A stretch of DNA of 64,000 nt, taken from NCBI RefSeq assembly GCF_900155475.1, contig NZ_FXAM01000001.1, forward strand, positions 545,501-609,500, given 5' to 3'. The stretch is from Methylomagnum ishizawai (lineage in GTDB: Bacteria > Pseudomonadota > Gammaproteobacteria > Methylococcales > Methylococcaceae). The notes beneath the pieces were generated by a model, which saw nothing but the letters and a program-made list of their open reading frames with translations, was not told the DNA's origin and did not search any database. Below, one piece after another: positions 28,137-37,990 of the stretch; position 1 is the stretch's first letter; the number at the start of each line of letters is the position of its first letter. The position numbers were made by a program, and so were the translations under genes.

Positions 28137-28409
28137 CTATTGTACAGCATCTTTCAGGGCTTTACCAGCCTTGAATGCGGGAATTTTCGCGGCTTGGATG
28201 GTGATCGAATCGCCGGTCTGCGGATTGCGGCCCAGACGCTCGGCGCGTTCCTTCACCAGGAAGGTGCCGAAGCCCACCAAGGATACAGCTTCGCCCTTAC
28301 GCAAGGCTTCGGTAATCGCATCGATGACACCGTCCAATGCGCGACCGGCATCCGCTTTGGTCAAGTCGGCCGCGTCGGAGATCGCCTCGATAAGTTCCGC
28401 TTTATTCAT
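28137..28409 (-). CDS. hupB: DNA-binding protein HU
   Basis: A 90-residue histone-like protein. It begins [20 protein letters not shown] and carries [20 protein letters not shown] and the DNA-grooving arm [20 protein letters not shown] with the invariant Arg-Asn-Pro. It bends DNA as a dimer. Position after lon is the gammaproteobacterial norm. GGGGGA seven bases before the ATG supports the start. Confidence 0.97.
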   Translation of the reverse strand: MNKAELIEAISDAADLTKADAGRALDGVIDAITEALRKGEAVSLVGFGTFLVKERAERLGRNPQTGDSITIQAAKIPAFKAGKALKDAVQ

Positions 28410-28712
28410 TCATTCCCCCTAGGTGAGTTGGGATTAATCGGTTATGTTCGATGGAAGCGCAGGAAGGTGCCGGGCGGCGATGGGCTGGATGTTGGGATCG
28501 ACCCGGTTCCATCCCGCGTCTTCAAGCCAGGAGCAACCGGCTTGGGCCAAGCCCCGAAAGCCACGTTGCCGCAGTCGCGTCTGCTCGATAGGGCGGGGAA
28601 TTTATCAGCACAGGAAAAGCCATGTCAAGGCGGGATGGGCCTGGGAGCCTTGATTTCCGCGGCTTCCGGCCCGTTCGCGGGTTGCGCGGCGGGCCGGTCG
28701 GTCGGGAAGGGG
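28410..28712. other. Intergenic region between lon and hupB
   Basis: About 300 bases without a gene. It contains the hupB promoter (separate entry) and so a leader of roughly 190 bases before the hupB ATG. I see no riboswitch or strong hairpin in the leader. Confidence 0.6.
28601..28628 (-). promoter_or_regulatory. Sigma-70 promoter for hupB-tRNA-Val-tRNA-Asp
   Basis: Read leftward: TTGACA (28628-28623), 16-base spacer, GATAAA (28606-28601), with ATAAAT one base later as an alternative -10. A perfect -35 box fits an abundant nucleoid protein and tRNAs. Confidence 0.65.
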
Positions 28713-31130
28713 TCAGTGGGCGATCATGCTGCTGGCGGGCATCGCGGGGAGGGTGACGCCTTCGCCTTCCACCACCGGGGGCGGGACCGGCAGCGGCTCG
28801 GGCATGCGTTGCAGCGCGATTTTCAGTACATCGTCGATCCAACGCACCGGGATGATGGCGAGGTCTTGCTTGATGTTCTTGGGGATTTCCGCCAAGTCCT
28901 TCTCGTTTTCCTCGGGGATCAGTACTGTGGTGATCCCGCCGCGGTGGGCCGCGAGCAGTTTTTCCTTCAGGCCGCCGATAGGCAGCACTTCGCCCCGGAG
29001 GGTGATTTCGCCGGTCATCGCCACATCCGAGCGCACCGGGATTTTGGTCAGCGCGGACACCAGGGCGGTACACATGCCGATGCCCGCGCTCGGACCGTCT
29101 TTCGGGGTCGCGCCTTCGGGGACATGCACATGCACATCGTGCTTTTGGTAGAAAGTGGGGTCGATTCCCAGCATGTCGGAACGGGTGCGGGCCACGGTGA
29201 TGGCGGTCTGGATCGACTCCTGCATGACCTCGCCCAGCTTGCCGGTATAGGTCTGCTTCCCGTTGCCCGTCATGATGACGGCCTCGATGGTCAGCAATTC
29301 GCCGCCCACTTCGGTCCAAGCCAGCCCGGTGACCTGGCCGACCTGGTCGTTTTCCTCGGCGCGGCCATAGCGGAAGCGCTTCACGCCCAGGTAATCCTCC
29401 AGGTTGCGGTTGGTCACGTTGACCCGCTTGCTGCTGGGCTTCAAGGCCAGGTTCTTCACCACTTTGCGGCAAATCTTGGCGATGTCGCGTTCCAGGTTAC
29501 GCACCCCGGCTTCGCGGGTGTGGTAGCGGATGATGTCGCGGATGGCCGATTCGTTGATGTGGATTTCGGTTTCCTTGAGGCCGTTGTTCTTGATCTGCTT
29601 GGGGATCAAGTAGCGCAGGGCGATGTTGATTTTCTCGTCCTCGGTGTAACCGGCGATGCGGATCACTTCCATGCGGTCGAGCAGCGGGGCCGGGATGTTC
29701 AGCGTGTTGGCGGTGGCGATGAACATCACCTCGGACAGGTCGAAATCGACTTCCAGGTAATGGTCGTTGAAGGTGTGGTTCTGCTCCGGGTCCAGCACTT
29801 CCAACAGGGCGGAAGCCGGGTCGCCGCGGAAATCCATCGCCATCTTGTCGATCTCGTCCAGCATCAGCATGGGGTTGCGGGTTTTTACCTTGGCCATGTT
29901 TTGCAGGATTTTGCCGGGCATGGAGCCGATGTAGGTGCGGCGGTGACCGCGGATTTCCGCCTCGTCGCGCACGCCGCCCAGGGCCATGCGTAGATATTTG
30001 CGGTTGGTGGCGCGGGCGATGGATTGGCCCAGCGAGGTTTTGCCGACGCCGGGCGGTCCCACCAGGCACAGGATCGGGCCTTTGAGCTTTTTGACGCGCT
30101 GTTGCACGGCCAGATATTCCAGGATGCGTTCCTTGACCTTGTCCAGGCCGTAATGCTCGGCTTCCAGGATTTCCTCGGCGTGTTTGAGGTTGTGGTTGAC
30201 CTTGGTGCGCTTCTTCCAAGGCATGCTGACCATCCAATCGATGTAGTTCCTAACCACCGTGGCTTCGGCGGACATGGGCGACATCAGCTTGAGCTTGCTC
30301 AGTTCGGTCTCGGTCTTGACGCGGGCGGCTTCCGGCATCCCGGATTTCTTGATCTTGCGGGCCAGTTCCTCGAATTCGTTGGGCACGTCCTCCATTTCGC
30401 CCAGTTCCTTCTGGATCGCCTTCATCTGCTCGTTCAGGTAGTACTCGCGCTGGTTCTTTTCCATCTGCTGCTTGACGCGGCCGCGGATGCGCTTTTCCAT
30501 TTCCAACATGTCCACCTCGCCTTCCATCAAGGTCATGAGGCGTTCGAGGCGGGCGGTGATATCGCTGGATTCGAGGATGATTTGCTTATCCTCGATCTTG
30601 ATGGTCATGTGGGCGGCGATGGTGTCGGCCAAGCGGCTGGGGTCGTCGATACCGGCCAGCGAGTTCAGGACTTCGGGCGGGATGCGCTTGTTCAGCTTGA
30701 CGTACTGGTCGAAGGTGTTGATGACGGTGCGGACCAGCACATCCAATTCTTGTTCGCCGATGCTCAGTTCGTCCTCTTGCGGCACGACCTGGGCCATGAA
30801 GAACTTGTCCAGCATCTTGTATTTTTCCACCCGGCTGCGCTCGCTGCCCTCGACCAACACCTTGACGGTGCCGTCCGGCAGCTTGAGCAATTGCAGGATG
30901 TTCGACAGCGTGCCGACCGTGTAGAGGTCTTCGAAACCGGGGTCGTCGACCTCGGCTTCCTTTTGCGCCACCAGCAAGATTTGCTTGTTGTCGCGCATGG
31001 CGCTGTCCAGGGCCAGGATCGATTTTTCCCTGCCCACGAACAGGGGGATGACCATGTGCGGATAAACCACCACGTCGCGCAGAGGCAGAACCGGGACGGT
31101 TTTCAAAGTGGCATGCGTTGAACTATCCAT
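28713..31130 (-). CDS. lon: ATP-dependent protease Lon
   Basis: An 805-residue AAA+ serine protease. The N-terminal substrate domain starts [20 protein letters not shown]; the AAA+ module has Walker [16 protein letters not shown] and Walker [11 protein letters not shown]. The protease domain has the catalytic Ser in [11 protein letters not shown] and its Lys partner in [14 protein letters not shown]. The start at 31130 ([11 protein letters not shown]) leaves about twelve residues before PVLPLRD, as in E. coli; an ATG at 31142 would add four residues, and neither start has a good ribosome site. It lies between clpX and hupB in the standard order. Confidence 0.96.
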   Translation of the reverse strand: MDSSTHATLKTVPVLPLRDVVVYPHMVIPLFVGREKSILALDSAMRDNKQILLVAQKEAEVDDPGFEDLYTVGTLSNILQLLKLPDGTVKVLVEGSERSRVEKYKMLDKFFMAQVVPQEDELSIGEQELDVLVRTVINTFDQYVKLNKRIPPEVLNSLAGIDDPSRLADTIAAHMTIKIEDKQIILESSDITARLERLMTLMEGEVDMLEMEKRIRGRVKQQMEKNQREYYLNEQMKAIQKELGEMEDVPNEFEELARKIKKSGMPEAARVKTETELSKLKLMSPMSAEATVVRNYIDWMVSMPWKKRTKVNHNLKHAEEILEAEHYGLDKVKERILEYLAVQQRVKKLKGPILCLVGPPGVGKTSLGQSIARATNRKYLRMALGGVRDEAEIRGHRRTYIGSMPGKILQNMAKVKTRNPMLMLDEIDKMAMDFRGDPASALLEVLDPEQNHTFNDHYLEVDFDLSEVMFIATANTLNIPAPLLDRMEVIRIAGYTEDEKINIALRYLIPKQIKNNGLKETEIHINESAIRDIIRYHTREAGVRNLERDIAKICRKVVKNLALKPSSKRVNVTNRNLEDYLGVKRFRYGRAEENDQVGQVTGLAWTEVGGELLTIEAVIMTGNGKQTYTGKLGEVMQESIQTAITVARTRSDMLGIDPTFYQKHDVHVHVPEGATPKDGPSAGIGMCTALVSALTKIPVRSDVAMTGEITLRGEVLPIGGLKEKLLAAHRGGITTVLIPEENEKDLAEIPKNIKQDLAIIPVRWIDDVLKIALQRMPEPLPVPPPVVEGEGVTLPAMPASSMIAH

Positions 31131-31167
31131 AGGGGGGACCATTGGTTGTAGGAGGGGGTGGATTGAA

Positions 31168-31195
31168 GATATAGGCGGGGGGGGAATGAATACAA
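31168..31195 (-). promoter_or_regulatory. Probable lon promoter
   Basis: Read leftward: TTGTAT (31195-31190), 16-base spacer, TATATC (31173-31168), 38 bases before the lon ATG. A C-run ending CCCCGCC precedes the -10, reminiscent of a sigma-32 box (CCCCAT), so heat-shock control is possible but not clear. Confidence 0.4.
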
Positions 31196-31222
31196 GGGGC
31201 GCTGAAATAAAACCGCAAAAAA

Positions 31223-31244
31223 AATCGCCCGCAAGCGGGCGATT
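31223..31244 (-). terminator. Terminator of the clpP-clpX transcript
   Basis: AATCGCCCGC (31223-31232), loop AA, GCGGGCGATT (31235-31244). Read leftward the stem is followed by a run of eight Ts. It separates clpX from lon. Confidence 0.9.
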
Positions 31245-31280
31245 GTTTATTTACAGTTAATTGTCGTGTGGATTTTAGGG

Positions 31281-32561
31281 TTATTCACCCGAGGCGAGGT
31301 GTTTTTCGCCGCTCTTATAGATCAAATAGGGTTCGGTTTCGCCTTTGATGACCTTTTCATCGATCACCACCTTGGAGACATGCTCGGAAGAGGGTAATTC
31401 GTACATGGTATCCAGCAGCACGTGTTCAAGGATGGTACGGAGGCCGCGAGCGCCGGTCTTGCGGTCCATGGCCCGCTTGGCGACCACTTTCAGGGCGTCC
31501 TCGCGGATTTCCAGGTCGCAACTTTCCATCTCGAACAGCTTCTTGTACTGCTTGACCAAGGCGTTCTTGGGCTCGGTCAGGATACGGACCAAGGCCGCTT
31601 CGTCGAGTTCTTCCAGGGTCGCGACCACCGGCAAGCGGCCCACGAATTCCGGGATCAACCCGTAGCGGATCAAGTCCTCGGCTTCCACCTCGCCCAGGAT
31701 TTCGCCAACGTTGCGTTTCTCGTCCTTGCTCTTCACATCGGCGGAGAAGCCGATGCCACCCTTCTCGGAACGGGCGCGGATGACCTTTTCCAGCCCGGCG
31801 AACGCGCCGCCGCAGATGAACAGGATATTGGCGGTGTTGACCTGCAAGAACTCCTGTTGCGGGTGCTTGCGGCCCCCTTGCGGCGGCACCGACGCTACCG
31901 TGCCTTCGATCAGCTTGAGCAGGGCTTGCTGCACGCCTTCGCCCGACACGTCGCGGGTGATCGAGGGGTTGTCGGACTTGCGGGAAATCTTGTCGATCTC
32001 GTCGATGTAGACGATGCCGGATTCGGCTTTTTCCACATCGTAATCGCACTTTTGGAGAATCTTCTGGATGATGTTCTCCACGTCCTCGCCGACATAGCCC
32101 GCTTCGGTCAAGGTGGTGGCGTCGGCGATGGTGAAGGGCACGTCCAGCAAGCGGGCCAGGGTTTCGGCCAGCAAGGTCTTGCCAGAGCCGGTCGGGCCGA
32201 TCAGGAGGATATTGCTCTTGGCCAATTCCACGTCGCTCTTCTTGGCGTGGCTTTGGGCGCGGAGCCGCTTGTAATGGTTGTAGACGGCCACCGACAGGAT
32301 ACGCTTGGCCTTTTCCTGGCCGATCACGTATTCGTCGAGGACCGCCTTGATTTCCTTGGGCTTGGGCAACTTATCCATGCCGGAGGAGGCGCTCTCCTGG
32401 AGTTCCTCGCGGATGATGTCGTTGCACAATTCCACACATTCGTCGCAGACGAAAACGGCGGGCCCGGCGATGAGCTTGCGCACCTCATGCTGGCTTTTAC
32501 CGCAAAACGAGCAATAAAGGAGCTTGCCGCCCCCGTCTTTGCCGTGTCTGTCGTCACTCAT
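31281..32561 (-). CDS. clpX: ClpXP unfoldase subunit ClpX
   Basis: A 426-residue AAA+ unfoldase that feeds substrates to ClpP. The N-terminal zinc domain has [18 protein letters not shown] and [10 protein letters not shown] (four Cys). Walker A is [16 protein letters not shown] and Walker B is [14 protein letters not shown]. The pore loop GYVGEDVE is also present. The start at 32561 is preceded by AAGGGG; the open frame to 32609 is not conserved. Confidence 0.97.
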   Translation of the reverse strand: MSDDRHGKDGGGKLLYCSFCGKSQHEVRKLIAGPAVFVCDECVELCNDIIREELQESASSGMDKLPKPKEIKAVLDEYVIGQEKAKRILSVAVYNHYKRLRAQSHAKKSDVELAKSNILLIGPTGSGKTLLAETLARLLDVPFTIADATTLTEAGYVGEDVENIIQKILQKCDYDVEKAESGIVYIDEIDKISRKSDNPSITRDVSGEGVQQALLKLIEGTVASVPPQGGRKHPQQEFLQVNTANILFICGGAFAGLEKVIRARSEKGGIGFSADVKSKDEKRNVGEILGEVEAEDLIRYGLIPEFVGRLPVVATLEELDEAALVRILTEPKNALVKQYKKLFEMESCDLEIREDALKVVAKRAMDRKTGARGLRTILEHVLLDTMYELPSSEHVSKVVIDEKVIKGETEPYLIYKSGEKHLASGE

Positions 32562-32661
32562 CGCACACCCCTTCTTGCGTCGTCGTAAGCGTTGCGGCGG
32601 TCGATCCAAGCCCCGTCCTGGGGCATCGACCGCGTGTTTCCTGAGTTATGGGAATTCCGGC

Positions 32662-33303
32662 TCATCCCGCCGCGGAAACTTCCCGGCTCTCCAAAACCTT
32701 ATCGATTAGACCATAGCGTACCGCGTCGGCTCCGCTCATGAAATTGTCACGGTCGGTATCGGCTTGGATGCGCTCCATGGGCTGGCCGGTATGCTTGGCC
32801 AGGATGGTGTTGAGGCGTTCGCGCACGGCCAGGATTTCGCGGGCATGGATATCGATATCGCTGGCCTGGCCTTGGAAACCGCCCAAGGGCTGGTGGATCA
32901 TCACCCGCGAGTGCGGCAGGGCGTAGCGCTTGCCGGGGGCGCCGCCCGCGAGGAGCAAGGCGCCCATGCTGGCGGCCTGGCCCACGCACAGGGTGCTGAC
33001 ATCGGGTTTGATGAATTGCATGGTGTCGTAGATGGCGAGGCCGGAAGTCACCACGCCGCCCGGCGAGTTGATGTACAAATGGATGTCCTTGTCCGGGTTT
33101 TCCGATTCCAGGAACAGGAGTTGGGCGATGATGAGGTTCGCCATGTAGTCCTCGACCTGGCCGACCAGGAAGATGACACGCTCCTTGAGCAAACGGGAAT
33201 AGATATCGAAGGCCCGTTCGCCGCGGGCGGATTGTTCGATGACGATGGGCACCAGGCCGGAAGCCCTGGGGCTGAGGTCTTGGGGGAGGTTTGGGTTAAA
33301 CAT
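32662..33303 (-). CDS. clpP: ATP-dependent Clp protease proteolytic subunit
   Basis: A 213-residue serine protease forming a double heptamer. The catalytic Ser is in [15 protein letters not shown] and the His in [14 protein letters not shown]; the Asp is expected in the TDRDNFMSG segment. [20 protein letters not shown] matches the mature N-terminus, so the first residues may be a propeptide. It sits between tig and clpX, about 33 and 100 bases from each. Confidence 0.97.
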   Translation of the reverse strand: MFNPNLPQDLSPRASGLVPIVIEQSARGERAFDIYSRLLKERVIFLVGQVEDYMANLIIAQLLFLESENPDKDIHLYINSPGGVVTSGLAIYDTMQFIKPDVSTLCVGQAASMGALLLAGGAPGKRYALPHSRVMIHQPLGGFQGQASDIDIHAREILAVRERLNTILAKHTGQPMERIQADTDRDNFMSGADAVRYGLIDKVLESREVSAAG

Positions 33304-33336
33304 GGGTTGCCTTCTGGGAATGGGGGTGTGGGCCGG

Positions 33337-34653
33337 CTAGGCTTGGGCCTTGGGAGCCGCCGCTTGCATGAGCGCCTGGAAGTCGATCTTCTCTTCGGTG
33401 GTCTGGCCTTGTTCCAGGATCAAATCCACGACCTGGTCTTCGCGGGTCACGTTCTCGATTTCGCGCAGCCGGGTCTTGTCGGAATAGTACCAGCGAACCA
33501 CCTCGCTGGGTTGTTCGTAGCTCTGGGCCAGTTCTTCGACGGCGGCGCGAACGCGGTTGACATCCAGCTTGACGTTATAAGTCTCGATTAGCTTGTTCAG
33601 CACCAGGGCCAGGGTCACGCGCCGCCGCGCCACCGGTTCCAGTTGCTCCTTGAGCTTGGCCTCGTCGATGGCTTGCTTGCGTTCCTGGGCGGTTTCCAGA
33701 TAGGGCCGGGCCAGGTCGTTGACCTCGTCCTTGACCAGCACGCCGGGCAGTTGGATGGGGTTGGCGGCGTAGAGCGCGTCCATGACCGAGGTTTTGGTCT
33801 TGGTGTGCAGGGCGCGGCGCATCTCGCGTTCCATGTTGCTGCGGATTTCGGCGCGGAAGGCGTCAAACTCGCCGCCTTCGATCCCGAACAGGCTCATGAA
33901 GTCGGCGTCCAATTCCGGCAGGCGGGTCTCTTCGACCTTGGCGACTTCGACCACGAAATGCACGGTTTTACCGGCCAGGTTGGCGGCGGGATAATCTTCC
34001 GGGAAGGCTTGGTCGAATTCGAGCTTCGCGCCCGGTGTGGCTCCTTTCAGATTGTCCTCGAAACCCGGCACCATCTGGCCCTCGCCCAGCACCACCGGGA
34101 AATCCTCGACCTTGCCGTTGGTGAAGGAGGCTTCGCCGTCGAAGCCCTCGAACGCGATAATCATGCGGTCGCCTTCGACCGAGGAACGTTCCACGGCTTC
34201 CCAGGTTTTACGCTGCTCGCGGAGGCGCTGGATCATGGCGTCCACATCTTCGTCGCCGACTTCCGACAGGTAGCGGCGGACTTCCAGGGTTTCCAGCGGC
34301 ATCGGCACGAATTCCGGCATCACCTCGAAATTGGCCTCGTATTCCAGGCCCTGGCCCTCGTCGGCCTTGTGGGCGGTGATGGTCGGCATCCCGGCGGGGT
34401 TCAGCTTCTCGTCGCGCACGGCTTCGTGGAAGGTGTTCTGGATGATTTCGGTCAACACTTCTTCGCGGACCTGCTGGCCGTAGCGCTGTTTGATGACGCT
34501 GTGCGGCGCCTTGCCGGGGCGGAAACCGTCGAGCTTGACCTTCTGGGTGAGGGCGTTCAGGCGGGTGGAGACTTCCTTCTGGATTTTTTCTTCGGGAACC
34601 TGGACGGTCAGCTTACGGCTCAATTCGGATGTCGTTTCGACAGAAACTTGCAT
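33337..34653 (-). CDS. tig: Trigger factor
   Basis: A 438-residue ribosome-associated chaperone with peptidyl-prolyl isomerase activity. The ribosome-binding domain carries the signature GFRPGKAPHSVIKQRYG; the FKBP-type domain (about 155-245) includes GDRMIIAFEGFDGE and FPEDYPAANLAGKTVHFVV. A helical C-terminal cradle follows. Length is normal. It heads the tig-clpP-clpX block, directly behind tRNA-Leu. Confidence 0.96.
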   Translation of the reverse strand: MQVSVETTSELSRKLTVQVPEEKIQKEVSTRLNALTQKVKLDGFRPGKAPHSVIKQRYGQQVREEVLTEIIQNTFHEAVRDEKLNPAGMPTITAHKADEGQGLEYEANFEVMPEFVPMPLETLEVRRYLSEVGDEDVDAMIQRLREQRKTWEAVERSSVEGDRMIIAFEGFDGEASFTNGKVEDFPVVLGEGQMVPGFEDNLKGATPGAKLEFDQAFPEDYPAANLAGKTVHFVVEVAKVEETRLPELDADFMSLFGIEGGEFDAFRAEIRSNMEREMRRALHTKTKTSVMDALYAANPIQLPGVLVKDEVNDLARPYLETAQERKQAIDEAKLKEQLEPVARRRVTLALVLNKLIETYNVKLDVNRVRAAVEELAQSYEQPSEVVRWYYSDKTRLREIENVTREDQVVDLILEQGQTTEEKIDFQALMQAAAPKAQA

Positions 34654-34798
34654 GGGTTACCTCGAGGTAATGGATAGCGATAATCGGGGCTGGTTGGTCG
34701 GGTGGTCGTCCGGGGTTGGCGGGGACGGACGGGCGCTCGTGCGGTGGTCGGCGTTCGGGGGCGGGCGCCCAACGCGAAGCATGAGGTCTGAGGGTAGG

Positions 34799-34883
<85 letters not shown>

Positions 34884-35107
34884 AAACAATCTTCGGATTA
34901 TACCCCGTTCGCCCTGGAATGCTGGATGCCACGCCACCGCCTCGAAGGTCGGTGGCCGGAATCCATGCGTGCGAACCATCCGCGTATTATAAATCCCTGT
35001 AATATTTTTTCATCTGTCATGTGGCCAATAACGCGGTTGCCAGGGGCCGGGCTTCCGAAAATCCACCGACGGCTGGATAATGGTCCGCTCCACCCTGGCC
35101 GTCCGCC

Positions 35108-35476
35108 ATGACCACTTCCGATCCTCCGCTTTTGGCCCGTTTGCTCGCCGACCTGCCGGAAAGCCTGGATGCCGAGCGTTTCGAGACGGTGTTGGAAACG
35201 CCCGCGTTCCGCTTGGAGCGCATCCTGTCCTTGGGTCACGCCACGCCACCGGGCGAGTGGTACGACCAAAGCTGGGACGAATGGGTGATGCTGGTGCGGG
35301 GCGGCGCGGCGCTGGTGATCGAAGGCCGGGCCGAAGTCCTGGTTTTGAATCCGGGCGATGCGGTGTTATTACCTGCCCATTGCCGCCACCGGGTGGAATG
35401 GACCCGGCCCGGCGAGCCGACGGTGTGGTTGGCCCTGCATTTTCCCCATCCCGAACCCACGGGGGCGACGATATGA
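35108..35476 (+). CDS. Small cupin-domain protein
   Basis: A 122-residue single-domain cupin. The metal-binding motifs read GEWYDQSWDEWVMLVRG for the first block and LNPGDAVLLPAHCRHRVEW for the second; the His-Arg-His region is kept, while Asp/Glu replace some classical ligands of block one. Many such proteins are annotated only as cupin domain-containing. Its stop overlaps the next start (ATGA at 35473-35476). It is divergent from tRNA-Leu and tig. Confidence 0.8.
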   Translation: MTTSDPPLLARLLADLPESLDAERFETVLETPAFRLERILSLGHATPPGEWYDQSWDEWVMLVRGGAALVIEGRAEVLVLNPGDAVLLPAHCRHRVEWTRPGEPTVWLALHFPHPEPTGATI

Positions 35477-35640
35477 GCGGTATCATGATCGAACGGTTGG
35501 GCCTACACGGCTGGCCGGTGTGGAGCCAGGAACCTTCGGGATTCCCCTGGACCTACGACGAGACCGAATCCAAATCCAATATGGGGTCGGAAGCCCCGGC
35601 GCGGGCTAAGCGCCATTTATTGATCAAGAGGCGAATATGA
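35473..35640 (+). pseudogene. Truncated DUF861-type cupin
   Basis: A 55-codon frame. GWPVWSQEPSGFPWTYDETE closely matches the opening of DUF861/COG3450 cupins, where a Cys-Tyr-x-Leu-Glu-Gly strand and the rest of the barrel should follow. Here the homology stops at TYDETE and unrelated basic residues run to the stop. I found no continuation in other frames, so the 3' part seems deleted. It overlaps the genes on both sides by ATGA, so the reading chain has been kept. Confidence 0.65.
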
Positions 35641-35795
35641 GCAAGAAACCCCGGCCACCGGCCATCCCGGTGAACAATCCCGTCGCCAAGCACGCGGGCA
35701 AATTCAACCGCGCCGCCACCTTCCGCGACGCCCGCAGCTACCGGCGCAAGCCGAAACACCCGGGCCGAGAGCCCTTCCCGATCCGCGCCGCCTGA
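35637..35795 (+). CDS. Very basic small conserved protein (DUF7230-like)
   Basis: A 52-residue protein rich in Lys, Arg and Pro, reading NNPVAKHAGKFNRAATFRD and then SYRRKPKHPGREPFPI. It resembles short basic proteins I recall under DUF7230, and the S-Y-x-R-K-x-K-H run is reminiscent of the ribosome rescue factor ArfA, without its full pattern. RNA or ribosome binding is a reasonable guess from the charge only. The ATGA overlap with the preceding frame and AAGAGGCG upstream support translation. Confidence 0.6.
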   Translation: MSKKPRPPAIPVNNPVAKHAGKFNRAATFRDARSYRRKPKHPGREPFPIRAA

Positions 35796-35822
35796 TCGGA
35801 AAGGGCTTTCGACCTTCCCACC

Positions 35823-36494
35823 TCATGCCCCCCGCCTCCCCATCATCTCCACCACTTCCAGCAGCGAAGCGCAGGCATGGCGGGCCAAGCCCAGCGCTTG
35901 CGCCCGGAGATTGTCGTGGCGCTGCACCAAAACCGTAATCATCCCGGCGGCATTGGCGGCGGCGAGTCCGGTTGGCGAATCCTCCAAGGCGAGGCAAGCC
36001 GCCGGGTCCATGCCCAGCCGCCGCGCCGCCTCCAGATAAACATCCGGCGCGGGCTTGCCCAGAGGCACTTGGTCGCGGGTCACGACCACCGTGAAGGCAT
36101 CCGCCAAGCCGGAGCGTTCCAGGCAGCGCCGGGCGTAGGGTGCATCGCTATTGGTGGCGAGCGCGAACGGAACCCCACGGGCGCGGAGTAGTTCCAGCAG
36201 GGTTTCCACGCCCGGCATCCGCGCCATGCCCTGGGTGTGGAGATGGGCGAACCAATGCCGCTCCGCCGCTTGATAGAAACGCTCCCGTTCGAAGCCGGGG
36301 CCGAATTCCCGCCACATCGCCGCTTCCACAGCGGAGGCGTGCTGGCCGAACAGGCTGTGGCAAAAGTCTTCCGCCAGCGCATAGCCCAGTTCGGCCGCGG
36401 CCAGCCGCCAAGCCGCGCAATAGGTGGATTCGGAATCGAGGACCAAGCCATCCATGTCGAGGATGGCGGCTTGGAACGGCGGCAGGGCGCTCAT
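35823..36494 (-). CDS. HAD-superfamily hydrolase, phosphatase subfamily IA
   Basis: A 223-residue haloacid dehalogenase-type phosphatase. Motif I is ILDMDGLVLDSEST with the nucleophile Asp, motif II is FALATNSDAPYARR, and motif III/IV GKPAPDVYLEAARRLG plus LALEDSPTGLAAANAAG. The helical cap lies between residues about 20 and 85. This matches beta-phosphoglucomutase and sugar-phosphatase-like members; the substrate is unknown. Start at 36494, overlapping the upstream membrane protein by four bases. Confidence 0.88.
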   Translation of the reverse strand: MSALPPFQAAILDMDGLVLDSESTYCAAWRLAAAELGYALAEDFCHSLFGQHASAVEAAMWREFGPGFERERFYQAAERHWFAHLHTQGMARMPGVETLLELLRARGVPFALATNSDAPYARRCLERSGLADAFTVVVTRDQVPLGKPAPDVYLEAARRLGMDPAACLALEDSPTGLAAANAAGMITVLVQRHDNLRAQALGLARHACASLLEVVEMMGRRGA

Positions 36495-36769
36495 TGCTGT
36501 TGCTTCATGAGGACGCGGTCGCGGAACAGCCCGCAGGCCAGGACGCCTAGCGCCGCGCCGATGATTTCCAGCAAGAAGCCGCCGATCATGCTGCCATGGG
36601 TGAAGTTGATGCCCATCAGCGGTTTGAGGAACACGAAGGTCCATGCCGCCTTGGTGCCGTAATAGATGATCAAAGCCCCGACGATCCAGGGCAGGGGATT
36701 CAATTTCAGCTTATCCGCCGTCAGGTAGAACCAGACGCACACGAGGAACGCGATGACGCCGCCGAGCAT
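36491..36769 (-). CDS. Small hydrophobic membrane protein
   Basis: A 92-residue protein with three hydrophobic segments (residues about 2-18, 27-49 and 58-83) and a basic C-terminus (FRDRVLMKQQQ). The ATG at 36769 has AAGGAG eight bases upstream, which decides it over the longer open frame to 37048. It overlaps the HAD gene by ATGA, so the two form an operon. No family recognised. Confidence 0.7.
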   Translation of the reverse strand: MLGGVIAFLVCVWFYLTADKLKLNPLPWIVGALIIYYGTKAAWTFVFLKPLMGINFTHGSMIGGFLLEIIGAALGVLACGLFRDRVLMKQQQ

Positions 36770-36833
36770 GGGGGCAACTCCTTGGAAAGTGGGGGGAAAC
36801 GCGGCGCACTGTAGCAAAGCGGGCCGGGCTTGC

Positions 36834-37778
36834 CTATGCGTCCGGTGCCCGCACGACCTTGATATATTCGCCCGGCGCTTCCCGGCTGGTGCCCACCACC
36901 AGATGGCGCGAACCCTGGGCCGTTTCCTCCAGCACGCCCGCGATTTCCACGGTTTCCCCGGCTTCGGCCTGACCGGCGTAGGTTTGCGTATGGGCATGGA
37001 CTTCGGCGATATCGGGATGGTCCAGCCGGTAGACCGCCGGGCAGTCATAGGCGAAACCGGCGTCGAGGACGCGGGCGCGGAGGCGGGTCCGGCCCAGTTT
37101 ACGCACCGGGCCGGAGTCGGGCACCGGCGCGTCTTCGCCGATCAAGCTGATATCGAACTTGGTGCCCGCGGCCATGCCTTTATTGAACTTGCGCCGCTCG
37201 TGCCACAGGTAGTCCTCGAACCCGAGGGCGCAGCCGCGCCGGGCGTAGGCGTCGCGCCAATCCTCCGGGGTCAAATCGTCCAACGCGCCTTCGGCCAGCG
37301 CCCGCCGGACCAGCGCCCTGGCCTGGAAAAACGCCGCCCGCCCATAGATCACCACATCCAAATCGGAAGCCGGATTTTGCGCTCCGATCAAGAGCGAGCC
37401 GGTGAGCCCCACTTGGTCCAGGTCCAGTCCCATCCCGGCCAATAGTCGCAGCAGGTGCGCGGCCTTGGCCTCGATGGCGTCGAGGTGCGCCGCGCCGAGC
37501 AATTCCCGCACCCGCGTCCGTGGCCGATGATGGCGGGCGATCCGCCCCAAGGGCACGCCGTGCAAAAGCGTGTCCAGCCGCCGCGAGGTGTAGAGGTAGT
37601 CCGGGGCGTGGGCGGCGAGATAGTCCTGGGCGGCGGCGGTGCGTAGTTTCTGGCGGCGGCCCTCGACCGGCGCATAGCGCAGCCAGCACAGCAGGCGGCC
37701 CGCCTCTATATGTCCGTCCACGACGGCGAAGATGAGCCCTTCCGGGGTTTGGATGAAATCGCGGGGTTGGTAAATCAT
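36834..37778 (-). CDS. Predicted nucleotidyltransferase
   Basis: A 314-residue protein. The centre has a nucleotidyltransferase signature: GLTGSLLIGAQNPASDLDVV, with the Gly-Ser and the paired Asp-x-Asp near residues 126-143. It resembles the COG2413-type predicted nucleotidyltransferases found mostly in archaea. A third acidic residue may be in KFDISLIGE near 220. The flanking N- and C-terminal regions are unassigned; the latter looks like a beta-rich domain (VHAHTQTYAGQAEAGETVEI). Neither substrate nor partner can be named. Confidence 0.75.
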   Translation of the reverse strand: MIYQPRDFIQTPEGLIFAVVDGHIEAGRLLCWLRYAPVEGRRQKLRTAAAQDYLAAHAPDYLYTSRRLDTLLHGVPLGRIARHHRPRTRVRELLGAAHLDAIEAKAAHLLRLLAGMGLDLDQVGLTGSLLIGAQNPASDLDVVIYGRAAFFQARALVRRALAEGALDDLTPEDWRDAYARRGCALGFEDYLWHERRKFNKGMAAGTKFDISLIGEDAPVPDSGPVRKLGRTRLRARVLDAGFAYDCPAVYRLDHPDIAEVHAHTQTYAGQAEAGETVEIAGVLEETAQGSRHLVVGTSREAPGEYIKVVRAPDA

Positions 37779-37859
37779 GGTCGGGAGCGTTGCCGATGGC
37801 TGGAGGCGGCACAGGATGCCGGAACCGGGCGTTCCCGGCCAGTCGAAGCCGCGTAAAAC

Positions 37860-37887
37860 TGGGGTCCAAAGCTGGCTTTGGACTCCA
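37860..37887. repeat. Dispersed GTCCAAAGC palindrome, copy 1
   Basis: An inverted repeat: TGGGGTCCAAAGC, short loop, GCTTTGGACTCCA. The same palindrome recurs at 50374-50401 with one arm difference. It lies in the non-coding gap upstream of slt. It has no T-tract, so it is not an ordinary terminator. Confidence 0.7.
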
Positions 37888-37990
37888 ATCGCGTCGGATC
37901 GATGACGTGGAGCGGCGGGCGGGTAGGCGGGTCCGGGCGATCCTGGCCATAATACCGGCGTGGTGTCCGGGCTAACGGTTGTTAGGGAAT

